This document shows positions 8,946 through 17,942 of a stretch of 64,000 nucleotides of DNA, one piece after another. The translations under genes were made by a program, and so were the position numbers. Under the pieces are notes generated by a model. It ran no database searches. It saw only the letters and a program-made list of their open reading frames with translations, and was not told the DNA's origin. The first letter of the stretch is position 1; the number at the start of each line of letters is the position of its first letter. This stretch comes from Gramella sp. AN32 (GTDB lineage Bacteria; Bacteroidota; Bacteroidia; Flavobacteriales; Flavobacteriaceae): positions 372,001 through 436,000 of the forward strand of contig NZ_QEYO01000001.1 of the NCBI RefSeq assembly GCF_023718305.1, written 5' to 3'.

Positions 8946-10664
8946 ATGAAGAAGTGTATTCTCAAAATTTCTGAAGCTATTTTTAGGAAGCATCATTACT
9001 TTCTAGTAATACCTATTGTATTTTTTATCTCCTGTGCTGCAAATGCCCAGACTGATGTTTCAAAGAACAGCAAGAAAAAGCCTAATATCATCTATATAAT
9101 GGCCGATGATCATACCACCCAGGCTTTCGGGATTTACGGTAGCAGACTTGCTCAACTGAATCCTACACCTGTGTTGGATAGTTTAGCTCGTAGCGGGATG
9201 ATCTTTGACAATGCCTTCGTAAACAATTCTATTTGTGTACCTAGCCGTGCAGCTATTTTAACCGGCCAGCGCGGACAGACTAATGGGGTGATAGATCTTG
9301 AAGGAACACTTCCTCTGGAAAAACAATATCTGCCCAAAGAAATGAGCAAACTGGGTTATCAAACTGCCCTCGTGGGAAAATGGCATTTGCATGACGAACC
9401 CGCTGCCTTCGATTATTATAAAGTACTACCCGTACAAGGGAAATATTTTGATCCTGATTTTAGAATCCGCGGCGAGAAGCCCTGGCCACAAAATGTAGTT
9501 CAAACCCAGGGACATTCCACCGATATAATTACCGATATTAGTTTAGACTGGTTAAAAAATAAGCGTGACCCGGATAAGCCATTTTTCCTGATGCACCATT
9601 TTAAAGCGCCTCATGATGATTTTGAACATGCTCCCAGGTACGAAGAATATCTTAAAAACGCCTTTATACCAGAACCGGCCAGCATGTATTACAATGCCAA
9701 TAATGGTTCCATCGCGACAAGAGGCGCCCACGATTCCCTTACCCGAATTATAGGTTCATCGGTTTCCAGAAGGAATTTGGTAAGGAACCAGGCCATGAAC
9801 ATTTATCCCGAAAAAGAAATCTATAAAAATTACCGGGATGCAGGAGATATTGATATTAGTGAGCATATTCCTTTTGAACTGGATGCTGAAGAACGAAAAT
9901 ATGCCAGTACCGTTTATCAGGATTATCTTAAAAAATATCTTCGCGCCGTAAAAGGAGTGGATGATAATGTGAAACGTTTGCTTGATTACCTGAAGAAAGA
10001 AGGACTACTGGAAAATACCATTATTGTCTATACCGGAGACCAGGGTTTCATGCTTGGAGAGCATGATTATATAGATAAACGCTGGATGTACGATGAATCT
10101 ATGCGTATGCCATTTTTTGTACGTTACCCCAAATCCATACAACCCGACACCCGTACCAATGCCATTATAAACAATACCGATTTTGCTCCTACCCTTATAG
10201 AATTAGCCGGGGGAAAAGCCCCTGATTATATGCAGGGACACAGTTTTAAATCCATCCTCGAAACCGGGGAAGAACCGGAAGGCTGGCAGGACGCCACCTA
10301 TTATCGTTACTGGATGCATATGGCCCATAAACATGGCAATCCTGCGCATTTTGGCATAAGGACAAAAGACTTTAAACTTATTTTCTTTTATGGTAAATAC
10401 TGGGTAGATACCGATGATCCAGATGCGACCTGGAACAAAGACAGCTGGGGGAACGATTTTACAAGGCACACCCCGGTGGCCTGGGAATTTTATGATCTAA
10501 GGAACGACCCTTACGAAATGGATAATGCGTATGACGATCCTTATTATAAAGAGATCATTTCCAATTTAAAAATTAAGTTGAAAGATCTAAGGCAAGAGCT
10601 CAACGAGACCGATAAAAATTATCCCCACATCCAGAAAGTTATAGATGAACACTGGGATGATTAA
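8946..10664 (+). CDS. Sulfatase (S1 family, formylglycine type), exported
   Basis: Hydrolyses sulfate esters, most likely on a sulfated algal polysaccharide. I chose the ATG at 8946 (572 aa) over an in-frame GTG at 8925, because it gives a clean signal peptide ending near AANAQ. The alkaline-phosphatase-fold start PNIIYIMADDHT carries the metal Asp pair. The catalytic Cys is residue 97 in CVPSRAAILTGQ, the C-x-P-S-R motif that is converted to formylglycine by a maturase (none is in the window). The metal-binding VYTGDQGFMLGEHDYIDKRW and the C-terminal FYDLRNDPYEMDN motifs are intact. It lies downstream of the HTCS gene on the same strand, and a good terminator follows. Confidence 0.92.
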   Translation: MKKCILKISEAIFRKHHYFLVIPIVFFISCAANAQTDVSKNSKKKPNIIYIMADDHTTQAFGIYGSRLAQLNPTPVLDSLARSGMIFDNAFVNNSICVPSRAAILTGQRGQTNGVIDLEGTLPLEKQYLPKEMSKLGYQTALVGKWHLHDEPAAFDYYKVLPVQGKYFDPDFRIRGEKPWPQNVVQTQGHSTDIITDISLDWLKNKRDPDKPFFLMHHFKAPHDDFEHAPRYEEYLKNAFIPEPASMYYNANNGSIATRGAHDSLTRIIGSSVSRRNLVRNQAMNIYPEKEIYKNYRDAGDIDISEHIPFELDAEERKYASTVYQDYLKKYLRAVKGVDDNVKRLLDYLKKEGLLENTIIVYTGDQGFMLGEHDYIDKRWMYDESMRMPFFVRYPKSIQPDTRTNAIINNTDFAPTLIELAGGKAPDYMQGHSFKSILETGEEPEGWQDATYYRYWMHMAHKHGNPAHFGIRTKDFKLIFFYGKYWVDTDDPDATWNKDSWGNDFTRHTPVAWEFYDLRNDPYEMDNAYDDPYYKEIISNLKIKLKDLRQELNETDKNYPHIQKVIDEHWDD

Positions 10665-10691
10665 AGCTTATATTATAGTTTGATTAGCCTC

Positions 10692-10717
10692 GGGGGAACA
10701 ATAGTTCCCCTTTTTTA
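10692..10717 (+). terminator. Rho-independent terminator after the sulfatase gene
   Basis: A 7-bp perfect stem (GGGGAAC/GTTCCCC) with loop AATA is followed directly by six T residues, 28 bases after the sulfatase stop codon. Confidence 0.85.
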
Positions 10718-10750
10718 TTCCTCTTCCTAGGTGTGATTGATTTTCATATA

Positions 10751-11191
10751 TTAATGCGCAGCTCTTATCTTTGTTAAGATATCGGTCGTTAAAATCCAAT
10801 CAATTCCTTTTTTGGTTAGTCCCTTAATCAGCTTTTTGTCACCTGTCCAAAGTGGGGAGGCTAATTCTAGCCCAAGAGCAATAAAAGGTGCATCAAACTC
10901 ATCGACGTTTTTAGTCAATGCGATTGATTTTTCAAAAGTTGATTTCCGAATGGATTCTATATCTATCAGGTCAATTTTTTTCAAAATAGTAATTTGAAGG
11001 AAGTCCAATTCCTTTTCTGAAAAACCGGTTATTTTGAGAAGTTTTTCTCGGTGATTGCTGAGTTCTTCAAGAATGAATGTCGGCGAATAGAAATCAAAAA
11101 CATCGAAAGAATTTAGTAAGAGGTCGCTTATCGTTCCATTCGGACTTAAAAGTCCACTGAAAATTATATTGGTGTCTACTACAATTTTCAC
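10751..11191 (-). CDS. PIN-domain toxin (VapC-like ribonuclease)
   Basis: A predicted metal-dependent ribonuclease toxin of 146 aa. The fold's acidic residues are visible: VVDTNIIFSG at the N-terminus, an EEL helix near residue 44, DEFDAPFIALGLE near 97-109, and TGDKKL near 115. It belongs to the PIN_3/COG1569-like group often annotated as a putative toxin-antitoxin toxin. Its start overlaps the stop of the upstream small gene by 4 bases (ATGA), so the two are translationally coupled and form a two-gene antitoxin-toxin operon. Confidence 0.82.
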   Translation of the reverse strand: MKIVVDTNIIFSGLLSPNGTISDLLLNSFDVFDFYSPTFILEELSNHREKLLKITGFSEKELDFLQITILKKIDLIDIESIRKSTFEKSIALTKNVDEFDAPFIALGLELASPLWTGDKKLIKGLTKKGIDWILTTDILTKIRAAH

Positions 11192-11391
11192 TTCCCGAAT
11201 CGACTTTTATTTTTACTCCACCAGGATTCTTTAGATTCTGTGGCAAGTTCGTCAATTTGCTCTTGAGATGCTTTACTTTTCGAGGCTATTTCACGAAACT
11301 TTAAATAGTCTAAAATTCGCTGAAGTCCGACCAAATCTGTTCCAGAAGATAAGCGGATTAATATTTCCTTATTTGTTCTTTCGATTTGCAT
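11188..11391 (-). CDS. Antitoxin partner of the PIN toxin
   Basis: A 67-aa protein directly upstream of, and overlapping, the PIN gene. The N-terminal half (IERTNKEILIRLSSGTDLVGLQRILDYL) has an amphipathic strand-helix character seen in small antitoxins. A Lys/Ser/Glu-rich tail ends WWSKNKSRFGK. I recognise no DNA-binding family with certainty. The antitoxin role is inferred from size, order and overlap. Confidence 0.65.
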   Translation of the reverse strand: MQIERTNKEILIRLSSGTDLVGLQRILDYLKFREIASKSKASQEQIDELATESKESWWSKNKSRFGK

Positions 11392-11595
11392 ATTTAAATC
11401 TACTCAAATTTTATAATTAAGCCTAAAGTTTCTCTCAAAATGCTTACTAACTTTTTATAGAAGGTAAAGTCCATTATTTACATTTTCTACATAAAATTTT
11501 TCAAACATATTAACTTCTTAATAAAGTGCATTTTCAGGCAATATGATTACACCAAAAAAGAATAAAAAATAAAAGGAATTAAACTATGAAATATT

Positions 11596-11946
11596 TTATT
11601 TTTCCAACTTAAACACTTTCTCCAAAGGCACCCATTTTTGACCATTTTCAGCCCAGGGTAATCTCTGCTGAAAAGTATCCATCAGTTTTTCCCATTCCTG
11701 AACTTTTGGATTACTTGCATCCATTCTCGCCTTTTGTTCAGGATCAAAAGTTTCATCGACTTCCATGATCATAAACAATCTGTTGCCGGTAAGATAGATT
11801 TCCATATCTATAATCCCGGCATCCTTAATACTTTTGGTAATCTCTGGCCAGGCATTGCCCGCGGCATGGTATTCTTTATATTTTTCAATCAGTTGCGGGT
11901 CATTCTTTAGGTCGCAAGAATAACATAGTCTTTTTATAGCACTCAT
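11596..11946 (-). CDS. L-rhamnose mutarotase family protein
   Basis: Interconverts alpha and beta anomers of a 6-deoxyhexose. The 116-aa protein matches the RhaM/DUF718 dimeric alpha-beta barrel fold. It has an N-terminal strand (KRLCYSCDLK), the EYHAAGNAWPEI helix with its His (the family His/Trp-Pro motif), the strand MEIYLTGNRLFMIMEVD, and the C-terminal WEKLMDTFQQRLPWA. In flavobacteria this subgroup commonly accompanies L-fucose as well as L-rhamnose catabolism. The fucP fragment next to it suggests fucose. It is intact, unlike its neighbours. Confidence 0.85.
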   Translation of the reverse strand: MSAIKRLCYSCDLKNDPQLIEKYKEYHAAGNAWPEITKSIKDAGIIDMEIYLTGNRLFMIMEVDETFDPEQKARMDASNPKVQEWEKLMDTFQQRLPWAENGQKWVPLEKVFKLEK

Positions 11947-11958
11947 TTTCTTCTGTAA

Positions 11959-12141
11959 TTAATTTGTGTGATAAACTTTATAAACCTGTCTTCCGTAGAT
12001 ACCAATTACTACAAAACATATTAGAGGGAGAATAAACGAGAAATTCACTTCAGGAACCCCCAGAATTAGAGTATCAACATAACCCGGCCCGCCGAAGTCC
12101 AGAATATACCCTTGTAAATAAGGCATAAAGGCACCTCCAAC
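11959..12141 (-). pseudogene. FucP-like MFS sugar permease, C-terminal fragment
   Basis: On the minus strand the segment reads VGGAFMPYLQGYILDFGG, then a membrane helix (NFSFILPLICFVVIGIYG) and a stop. This corresponds to the last ~60 residues of FucP-type L-fucose:proton symporters, whose GGA(F/I)(M/L)P motif precedes the final helices. A stop codon lies immediately upstream in frame and no start remains. The 5' portion is gone, and the segment abuts the truncated SusC gene, so it marks the right edge of a deletion. Confidence 0.75.
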
Positions 12142-12170
12142 TTATGCAGGATGCCTATTGGGGCCAATGA

Positions 12171-13928
12171 TTATGCGGTGACTATCTGATTTTTTTCGGT
12201 TTGAAAGCGTTCATTTTTCCAGAAAGGATAGAATGCCTGAACTAATGGCTCTCCAAATGGATCTACTGATGGCAAGGTTGGTTTTATTTTTGACAATCTA
12301 TCAAAAATAAATGAGGTGTTTCTTGCTGTACTCCCCCTACCAATGTCAGTTGGGTAATCCGTTTCACTTTTTATGAATTTAGTTAAAAGTTCCAGGGTAA
12401 GCCAGTCTTTTGGTTTTGCAGTTATCTTGGCATCTAAATTAAGTCTCTGGAAATCTTCGTCTCCAACACTCAATAATCCTTTTTCCTCAAATATTCCAGA
12501 AGAAATGTAGTAATTGAGCTTTTCGTCACCTCCAGCTACGCTCAAATTATGCTTCTGCCTTAGCGCCCAATCTTTGAATAAAAAATCTTTCCAATCTGTT
12601 GCCCCGGTCGCACCAAGGCCTGCTGCACTTTGATCCCAAGCAGTGCCAGCTTCATTTGGCACAAGGCTTGGCGCACTCCCCGGATTTTCCATATTTTGCT
12701 GTATCCAGCCTAACTGTTCCTCATTCCAGTAGGGGCTGGCGTTGATGTTAGCCCTGGCATCGTTCATCACATAAGCAAATGTTAAAGCGTCAACAGATTC
12801 CGGCCATATAGTTGGCTGGCTCAAAGAAAAGTTATTACTATAGTTCACACGAACCCCACCCTCCATGTTTTTACCACTTTTCGTGGTTATGATTATTGCT
12901 CCGCCTGCAGCTCTTGATCCATATATTGAGGCCGCCGCTGCATCCTTAAGTACAGAGACAGATTCAATATCCTCGGGATCCACATTGCTAATATCCATAA
13001 TAATATTATCAACAAGTATTAAAGGAGATGCATCTGAAAGGTTGCCATTAGCATCGGTCGCTTGAAAACCACGAATATTTATATTAGGGGTAGCTCCTGG
13101 TTGCCCTCCGGATGTTGAATTGGTTATTACCAAGCCGGGAGCGGCTCCTTGTAAAGCACTTGTGGCATTTGCAACAGGTCTATTTTCAAATAGTTCCGCT
13201 CCAATTTCTGAAACTGCAGCCGTTAAATTTACTTTTTTCTGGGTACCGTAACCTACCACCACCACTTCATCTAATTCTGCCTGATTATCCTGTAGCGTTA
13301 TATCCAGGGTCGAAGTTTCATCAGTGACAGTATGGGGTTGGGCTGCCATGCCAAGAAAGGAGAAAACCAAAACTTCCCCTGGTTGAGCTTCCACTTCATA
13401 AAATCCATCAAAATCTGTTTGAGTTCCACGATTTGTCCCTTCAACAATCACATTTACCCCGGGTAGGGGAACTCCAGATTTATCCACAACCACCCCGGTA
13501 ATAGTCTTCTGTTGTATAAAATCTACCAAAGTCGGAGTGCGACTGTTAATAATGGTGAGCTTTTTTTCCTTATTACGTTTTAAAATAATATGTGTTCCGC
13601 GAATTTTAGGTATTATATCTGTCGCTTCGAACAAGCTTTCGAGTACTTTATCGATATGTTCCTTATTTACCGTAAGCGATAATTTTCGATTTAGATCAAC
13701 ATGTTTTGTCTTATAAATAAATTTAAAATCAGTAGTAGACTCAATGTTGTCAATAATGTTTTGAACTGTTGAATTCTTTACATTTAATGTCACCCTGGTC
13801 TGGGCATGACTGTTATTGGCATGTAATCCCACCAAGGAAGCAAACAAGAGTAGGGTTGTAAGTTTCATCTTTAAGTCAAATTTCAATAAAGGCCTTTTAA
13901 ACCTCTCTTGATTCAATTGGTTTTTCAT
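12171..13928 (-). pseudogene. SusC/RagA-type TonB-dependent receptor, C-terminally truncated
   Basis: An outer-membrane glycan importer gene that keeps 585 of roughly 1,000-1,150 residues. It has a signal region (about 20-43) and an STN domain (about 45-120). A CarboxypepD_reg-like domain follows (KTITGVVVDKSGVPLPGVNV, about 138-215). The plug starts with LDEVVVVGYGTQKKVNLTAAV and includes DPEDIESVSVLKDAAAASIYG. Only the first part of the barrel remains before the frame stops at IVTA. The usual susD partner is absent. The STN domain and the fecR/sigma genes upstream indicate cell-surface signalling control. The barrel is incomplete, so transport function is very unlikely. Confidence 0.88.
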
Positions 13929-13977
13929 ATTTTTAAATGTTTAATTGTGGTTAGCGAATAATTGCGATCACTCTTTT

Positions 13978-14020
13978 ATGCCGGAAAATGTTGGCGCATT
14001 TTCCGGCATTGTTTTTATTG
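13978..14020. terminator. Strong hairpin between fecR and susC
   Basis: A 13-bp perfect inverted repeat (ATGCCGGAAAATG/CATTTTCCGGCAT) with a 6-base loop. T-rich sequence follows only on the plus strand. On the minus strand, the direction of both neighbouring genes, it could act as an attenuator or RNA-processing/stability stem between fecR and susC. Confidence 0.6.
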
Positions 14021-14094
14021 TAAACAAAGTGTACCTAGTTAAGATTAGTAATCTTTTTTAAATCATTATTATTTCTTATTGATTAAATATTTAT

Positions 14095-15228
14095 TTATCT
14101 GATAATTACCTTATTATTTTTTACTTTATAATTGATTTCATGTACATCATTAAAAAAACTCAGCACTTCCTCTATTTTAACATCGTTAAAACTTGCATTA
14201 AAAACTTCCTTGCCTAATTCTGTATTTTCATTCTCAATTTCTATGTGATAATGACGTTCCAGTTTTGCCATGATCTGGTCAAAAGTCAGGTTACGGAATA
14301 CCAGGTGTCCTTCTCGCCAAGAGGTATAAAGGGATGTATTTACCTGGTCGATACTCATGTTGTTGGAAGTGCGTTCAAAAGATCCTTTTTGGCCTGGTTC
14401 CAGGTTTGTGGACGCACGAAGAGAGGCTTCATTGCTGCTAAGGCTTACAGCCCCTTCAACCAAAACAACTTCAATATTGCTATCCTCCTCGTATGCTGAT
14501 ACATTAAATTCTGTTCCAAGCACATTCACCTCCAGATCGTCAACATTTACAACAAAGGGATTGGATTTATCTTTAGCAACATCAAAATATGCTTCCCCGC
14601 TAAGGTATACCTCTCTATTTCCTTTACTTAAAAAGTTTATGGGGTATCGCAAAGAACTTCCGGCGTTTAAATGAACCAGGGTACCATCTGACAATACAAG
14701 TTCAAAGCGTTTTCCATAGGGAATGGTTAAAGTATTAAAAGTCAGCTCTTCAACATCTGAGATTTGGGAATAGCTTAGCTGATGTTGTTTTTGTTTTCCA
14801 AGAATATTACCCTCAGAATCCCTTACCTCTTTTGACTGGGAAACATCGATGGTATATATCTCCCCATTATCCAGTTGCAGGGTAATCGGTTCATCTTGGG
14901 GAACGAGAAGGGTATCGTTCTGGAATGAAAAAAAACCTTGTTGAAAAATAATTCCCAGACCAATAAGTAAAACTGCCACCGCCGCGTATTTGATCCAGTG
15001 AGGAGCAAAGCTTTCAACGGGCTTTTCCTTCCGCTCAATCTGGTCTACTGTTTTTTTATAGGCTTCGTCTGCTATATCCTTTAGCACGGCAAGGTTTAGA
15101 TCATGATAATCCTGGATATAGGCTTTAAGGGTCGACTGATTTTCGGGATCATTCAACCACTTTCTCAGTACGATGAGCTCATCTTTAGAAATGGAACCCA
15201 TAAGTAGTTTGGTAATATTTTTTTTCAT
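14095..15228 (-). CDS. FecR-family anti-sigma/transmembrane signal transducer
   Basis: Relays a signal from an STN-domain outer-membrane receptor to an ECF sigma factor. The 377-aa protein has an N-terminal cytoplasmic helix bundle (about 1-75). One membrane helix follows (WIKYAAVAVLLIGLGIIFQQ, about 83-102). The periplasmic FecR domain (about 150-260) contains LTIPYGKRFELVLSDGTLVHLNAGSSLRYP and the FDVAKDKSNPFVVN strand. The C-terminal DUF4974 (about 305-377) starts FRNLTFDQIMAKLERHYHIEIE. It lies between susC (downstream, same strand) and the divergent sigma gene, the standard arrangement. Confidence 0.93.
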   Translation of the reverse strand: MKKNITKLLMGSISKDELIVLRKWLNDPENQSTLKAYIQDYHDLNLAVLKDIADEAYKKTVDQIERKEKPVESFAPHWIKYAAVAVLLIGLGIIFQQGFFSFQNDTLLVPQDEPITLQLDNGEIYTIDVSQSKEVRDSEGNILGKQKQHQLSYSQISDVEELTFNTLTIPYGKRFELVLSDGTLVHLNAGSSLRYPINFLSKGNREVYLSGEAYFDVAKDKSNPFVVNVDDLEVNVLGTEFNVSAYEEDSNIEVVLVEGAVSLSSNEASLRASTNLEPGQKGSFERTSNNMSIDQVNTSLYTSWREGHLVFRNLTFDQIMAKLERHYHIEIENENTELGKEVFNASFNDVKIEEVLSFFNDVHEINYKVKNNKVIIR

Positions 15229-15389
15229 TTATTGTAATTAAATTCGGGATAGTATTTACATTTTAACAATCTTTAAATTCACATGATACTATCTATACTG
15301 ATAAATCTTAATAAACCCTTAAAAAATTATGAAATTTTTTATAAACTATATATTATTTCATAAAGTAAAACTAACAAATTGTTAAATAA

Positions 15390-15971
15390 ATGAATGATAT
15401 AGAAGCAGTTAGGATGTTAAAAAAAGAAAAAAAACGTGCTTTTAAATATCTATTCGATACATACTACAACCGGCTTGTAGCTTACATAATGACTTATAAC
15501 CACAATAAAGCCCAGGCAGAAGATATTGTGCAACAAACTTTCATAAACCTCTGGGAGAACAGACAAAAACTCGATGACAATCAATCACCCAAAGGCTATC
15601 TATATGCCATTGCCTATAATACCTATATGGACGCTATTAAAAAATCGAAGAAACAGAAAAAAATAATAGATGAGATTTGGGAACATGCCTTACGGGATAG
15701 GATTGAAGAGGATTCCGAAACTCAGGAGAAACGCATACAGAAAGTGAAGGAAGTAATTGAAACTTTACCTCCTAAGTGCAAGAAAATTATTCAGATGAAT
15801 AAAGTTCAGGGAATCAGGTACAAAGATATTGCAGAACAAATGGGAATCTCGATTAAAACCGTTGAATCACAAATGCGGATTGCATTTACCAAAATACGGG
15901 AAGCTTTCGAGAATGATACTTTGCTATTATTTGCTTTATTTAAAAAATTACGTATTGGCAATAAAGATTAA
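15390..15971 (+). CDS. ECF-type RNA polymerase sigma factor
   Basis: A 193-aa sigma-70 family factor. Region 2 (about 20-85) has FDTYYNRLVAYIMTYNHNKAQAEDIVQQTFINLWENR and the -10 recognition helix SPKGYLYAIAYNTYMD. Region 4 (about 125-175) has LPPKCKKIIQMNKVQGIRYKDIAEQMGISIKTVESQM. It is divergent from fecR, with about 160 bases between. The FecI-like group typically drives the linked susC operon in Bacteroidota. The gene is intact although its presumed target susC is broken. Confidence 0.92.
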   Translation: MNDIEAVRMLKKEKKRAFKYLFDTYYNRLVAYIMTYNHNKAQAEDIVQQTFINLWENRQKLDDNQSPKGYLYAIAYNTYMDAIKKSKKQKKIIDEIWEHALRDRIEEDSETQEKRIQKVKEVIETLPPKCKKIIQMNKVQGIRYKDIAEQMGISIKTVESQMRIAFTKIREAFENDTLLLFALFKKLRIGNKD

Positions 15972-16042
15972 AAGTTATCTGCTGGAGATAAATCCGCTTT
16001 TTAACCCGCTTTTATTTGTCATTATTCTAAAAGTTGATAATC

Positions 16043-16993
16043 TCAAAATTCCATTTTAAATCTATCTGTTTTACTAATAATCAACTTTTTAAAACTCTTT
16101 TTCCGTTCTTGGGAAAGAAAGCTATGATCAATCAACCCTGGCCATTCCTGCATCCCTTTTTCAATCCTTTTCCAAAGGTTTTCAATCGCTTTTTCTGGTA
16201 TGTGTGCTTTTAACATGGCTTCATTAAAATCGTTTCGTTTTAGTTTTCGCTTTTTTCCGTTTATGTTTAGAGCTAAATCATCTAGATCGTCTGGCAATAA
16301 TAATTGTGCAGCAATCATATCATAAGCGTGTGTGAGTTCATATGAGTTTGATACTTTCGCGATAAGCGAAAAATTCTTTAAGTGCATATCATTATTTCCA
16401 ATTAAGAAAGACACGATGACTTGTTCATAAAAGTGAACTACATCCTTTAAGGGGTTTTTTGAATAGGCAATGATTCCTTTAGCGATTTGTTCATAAGAAC
16501 CACGATATTTATGTTCTGTTAGCCGTTCCGTAAATTGGCAGGCATCTTCCATGGCGAATTTTTCTCCTTTTTCGTGGCGATCTATACGACGAGTTAAGTA
16601 AGCCAGTTCGCCATCTTTCAAAGGAATTAATAAAAACGGAACGGTATCAATACCGCAAGACTGTGCCATAAGCATAGACAACGCTTCGATTTCTGGCATT
16701 TGGGGATACTCGGTATATGGCGGTTTTAAAATGTACCTCCCATTTAAAGCGCCAACAATGGTAAGACGTTTTTCAGTTCCAGTAGTTGTGAATCCTAAAG
16801 ACAATTTGGGTTGCACACCAGTTACAATAATCCGTTGTGCAACGTTTTCCTTGGCAAGTTCATTTATTTGAGATAGTTTATAGTCTAACTGTAACACAGG
16901 CGTGTCATTTCCCCAAAAAGTATCGAGACATGCAGGATGATATTGCATATCTACTGAATCCAGTTCTTTATGACAGGCTAAACAATTATTCAT
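16043..16993 (-). CDS. HipT-like Ser/Thr kinase toxin (HipA C-terminal domain)
   Basis: A kinase toxin of the HipA fold lacking the N-terminal subdomain, which is encoded by the preceding gene. From the ATG at 16993 it has 316 aa. The Gly-rich nucleotide loop reads TGVQPKLSLGF. The catalytic loop is FLIGNNDMHLKNFSL (H-x-D-x-x-x-x-N core variant with NNDMHLKN). The metal-binding segment is HAYDMIAA. Near the N-terminus is CLACHKELDSVDMQYHPAC, a C-x2-C...H-x3-C cluster that could bind zinc; this is not part of E. coli HipA. The start overlaps the HipS-like gene end by 8 bases. Split HipA genes match the tripartite HipBST arrangement. Its substrate cannot be told from sequence. Confidence 0.85.
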   Translation of the reverse strand: MNNCLACHKELDSVDMQYHPACLDTFWGNDTPVLQLDYKLSQINELAKENVAQRIIVTGVQPKLSLGFTTTGTEKRLTIVGALNGRYILKPPYTEYPQMPEIEALSMLMAQSCGIDTVPFLLIPLKDGELAYLTRRIDRHEKGEKFAMEDACQFTERLTEHKYRGSYEQIAKGIIAYSKNPLKDVVHFYEQVIVSFLIGNNDMHLKNFSLIAKVSNSYELTHAYDMIAAQLLLPDDLDDLALNINGKKRKLKRNDFNEAMLKAHIPEKAIENLWKRIEKGMQEWPGLIDHSFLSQERKKSFKKLIISKTDRFKMEF

Positions 16994-17306
16994 CTTCCAT
17001 AACACTTATGTTTCCTATACAATCACGACAGGTGGTCAGTAGTAATCCCATTCGATCACGCGGGTTGAGTTTCCAGTTTTTTTGTGCAATATCTAGCAAC
17101 CAGCCTTCTGGTATTAATCCGTCAAAAAATGGAAATAAATTTTCTGATATAAAAGATGTTTCCTGTAACGGAAATGTTAATGATACTGGTGTTGCATTTT
17201 CCAATGACAAATATGTTTTATCATATTGAAATATATAGCCTTCGTCATTTTCAGTAAGCATTCCTGCTTTTTGATTATGCACCCAAATTTCTCCTTGTCT
17301 CATCAC
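16986..17306 (-). CDS. HipS-like protein (HipA N-terminal subdomain)
   Basis: A 106-aa protein equivalent to the N-terminal subdomain of HipA. An immunoglobulin-like beta start (GEIWVHNQKAGML) is followed by the diagnostic helix FFDGLIPEGWLLDIAQK, then NPRDRMGLLLTTCRDCIGNISV. In the described HipBST system the separate HipS is the antitoxin. In many Bacteroidota both arrangements are annotated simply as HipA N-terminal domain protein. It overlaps hipB by about 32 bases and the kinase gene by 8, so all three are one operon. Confidence 0.82.
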   Translation of the reverse strand: MMRQGEIWVHNQKAGMLTENDEGYIFQYDKTYLSLENATPVSLTFPLQETSFISENLFPFFDGLIPEGWLLDIAQKNWKLNPRDRMGLLLTTCRDCIGNISVMEDE

Positions 17307-17517
17307 TTATAGTTGTTGGTGTTAAGGTATGCCCAAAAAAAAGCAATACTTGATTTACTTTATCGGTCATTAGATTAGGTTTTCCTTGTTCAAGATCTCG
17401 CACAAAGCGAAGTCCAACACCGGTCAAGTCGGATAACTCTAACTGTGTCATTTTATTTTCATTTCTACGTTTTCTGACAAATTCAGCAATAGCATTATGT
17501 CTATTCCAATTCTTCAT
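17275..17517 (-). CDS. HipB-like HTH transcriptional regulator
   Basis: A DNA-binding protein of the Xre/HipB class: an HTH spans about residues 15-70, with KMTQLELSDLTGVGLRFVRDLEQGKPN as the helix-turn-helix core. The ATG at 17517 gives MKNWNRHNAIAEF. An earlier ATG at 17529 and a TTG at 17544 are possible starts. The choice matters because a TATACCCATTAGG half-operator lies at 17521-17533. As the first gene of the operon it should autorepress through the palindromes upstream. Confidence 0.85.
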   Translation of the reverse strand: MKNWNRHNAIAEFVRKRRNENKMTQLELSDLTGVGLRFVRDLEQGKPNLMTDKVNQVLLFFGHTLTPTTISDETRRNLGA

Positions 17518-17560
17518 AGTTATACCCATTAGGCAGTAAATCAATACAATATACAGTTTT

Positions 17561-17618
17561 TATACCTTTTTGGGTATATTCAATATATTAAAAATAAATT
17601 TATACCCATTTAGGTATA
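17561..17618. promoter_or_regulatory. Paired palindromic operators of the hip operon
   Basis: Two 18-bp palindromes of the form TATACC-N6-GGTATA lie at 17561-17578 and 17601-17618, exactly 40 bases apart, so they face the same side of the helix. A related half-site (TATACCC) sits at 17521-17527 at the gene start. Position and spacing fit cooperative HipB binding over the promoter. HipB binding itself is inference. Confidence 0.75.
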
Positions 17619-17673
17619 ATTAATCTCCATTTTAAGTAAAATTAAGTGAGTGCAAACCCTCCGAAATCTAAAA

Positions 17674-17703
17674 AAACAATAAATCGATTAAGATTTATTG
17701 TTT
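17674..17703. terminator. AT-rich perfect hairpin
   Basis: A 12-bp perfect inverted repeat (AAACAATAAATC/GATTTATTGTTT) with a 6-base loop and A/T runs on both sides. It may be a bidirectional terminator, but no gene reads into it within the window from the right. Confidence 0.45.
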
Positions 17704-17942
17704 CCGGCTATTGGTAGGTTTACTGTAACTTTAATATTTCTAATAACACAATTGCATGAGTATTTTCAATTTTTTTAAGCGATAAATGATAAGCTCTTGA
17801 AAAGTATAGACAGATGAGCTTTAATTTAAAAAGAGATCCTTAATTGCTATGCTCGTTACTTTCTCGCCCTTGTCACGAAGCTCTTCATAACAACTTTATT
17901 TTAAATTTATACTTGAATTGTTACGAAAGTCAAATAAACTAT

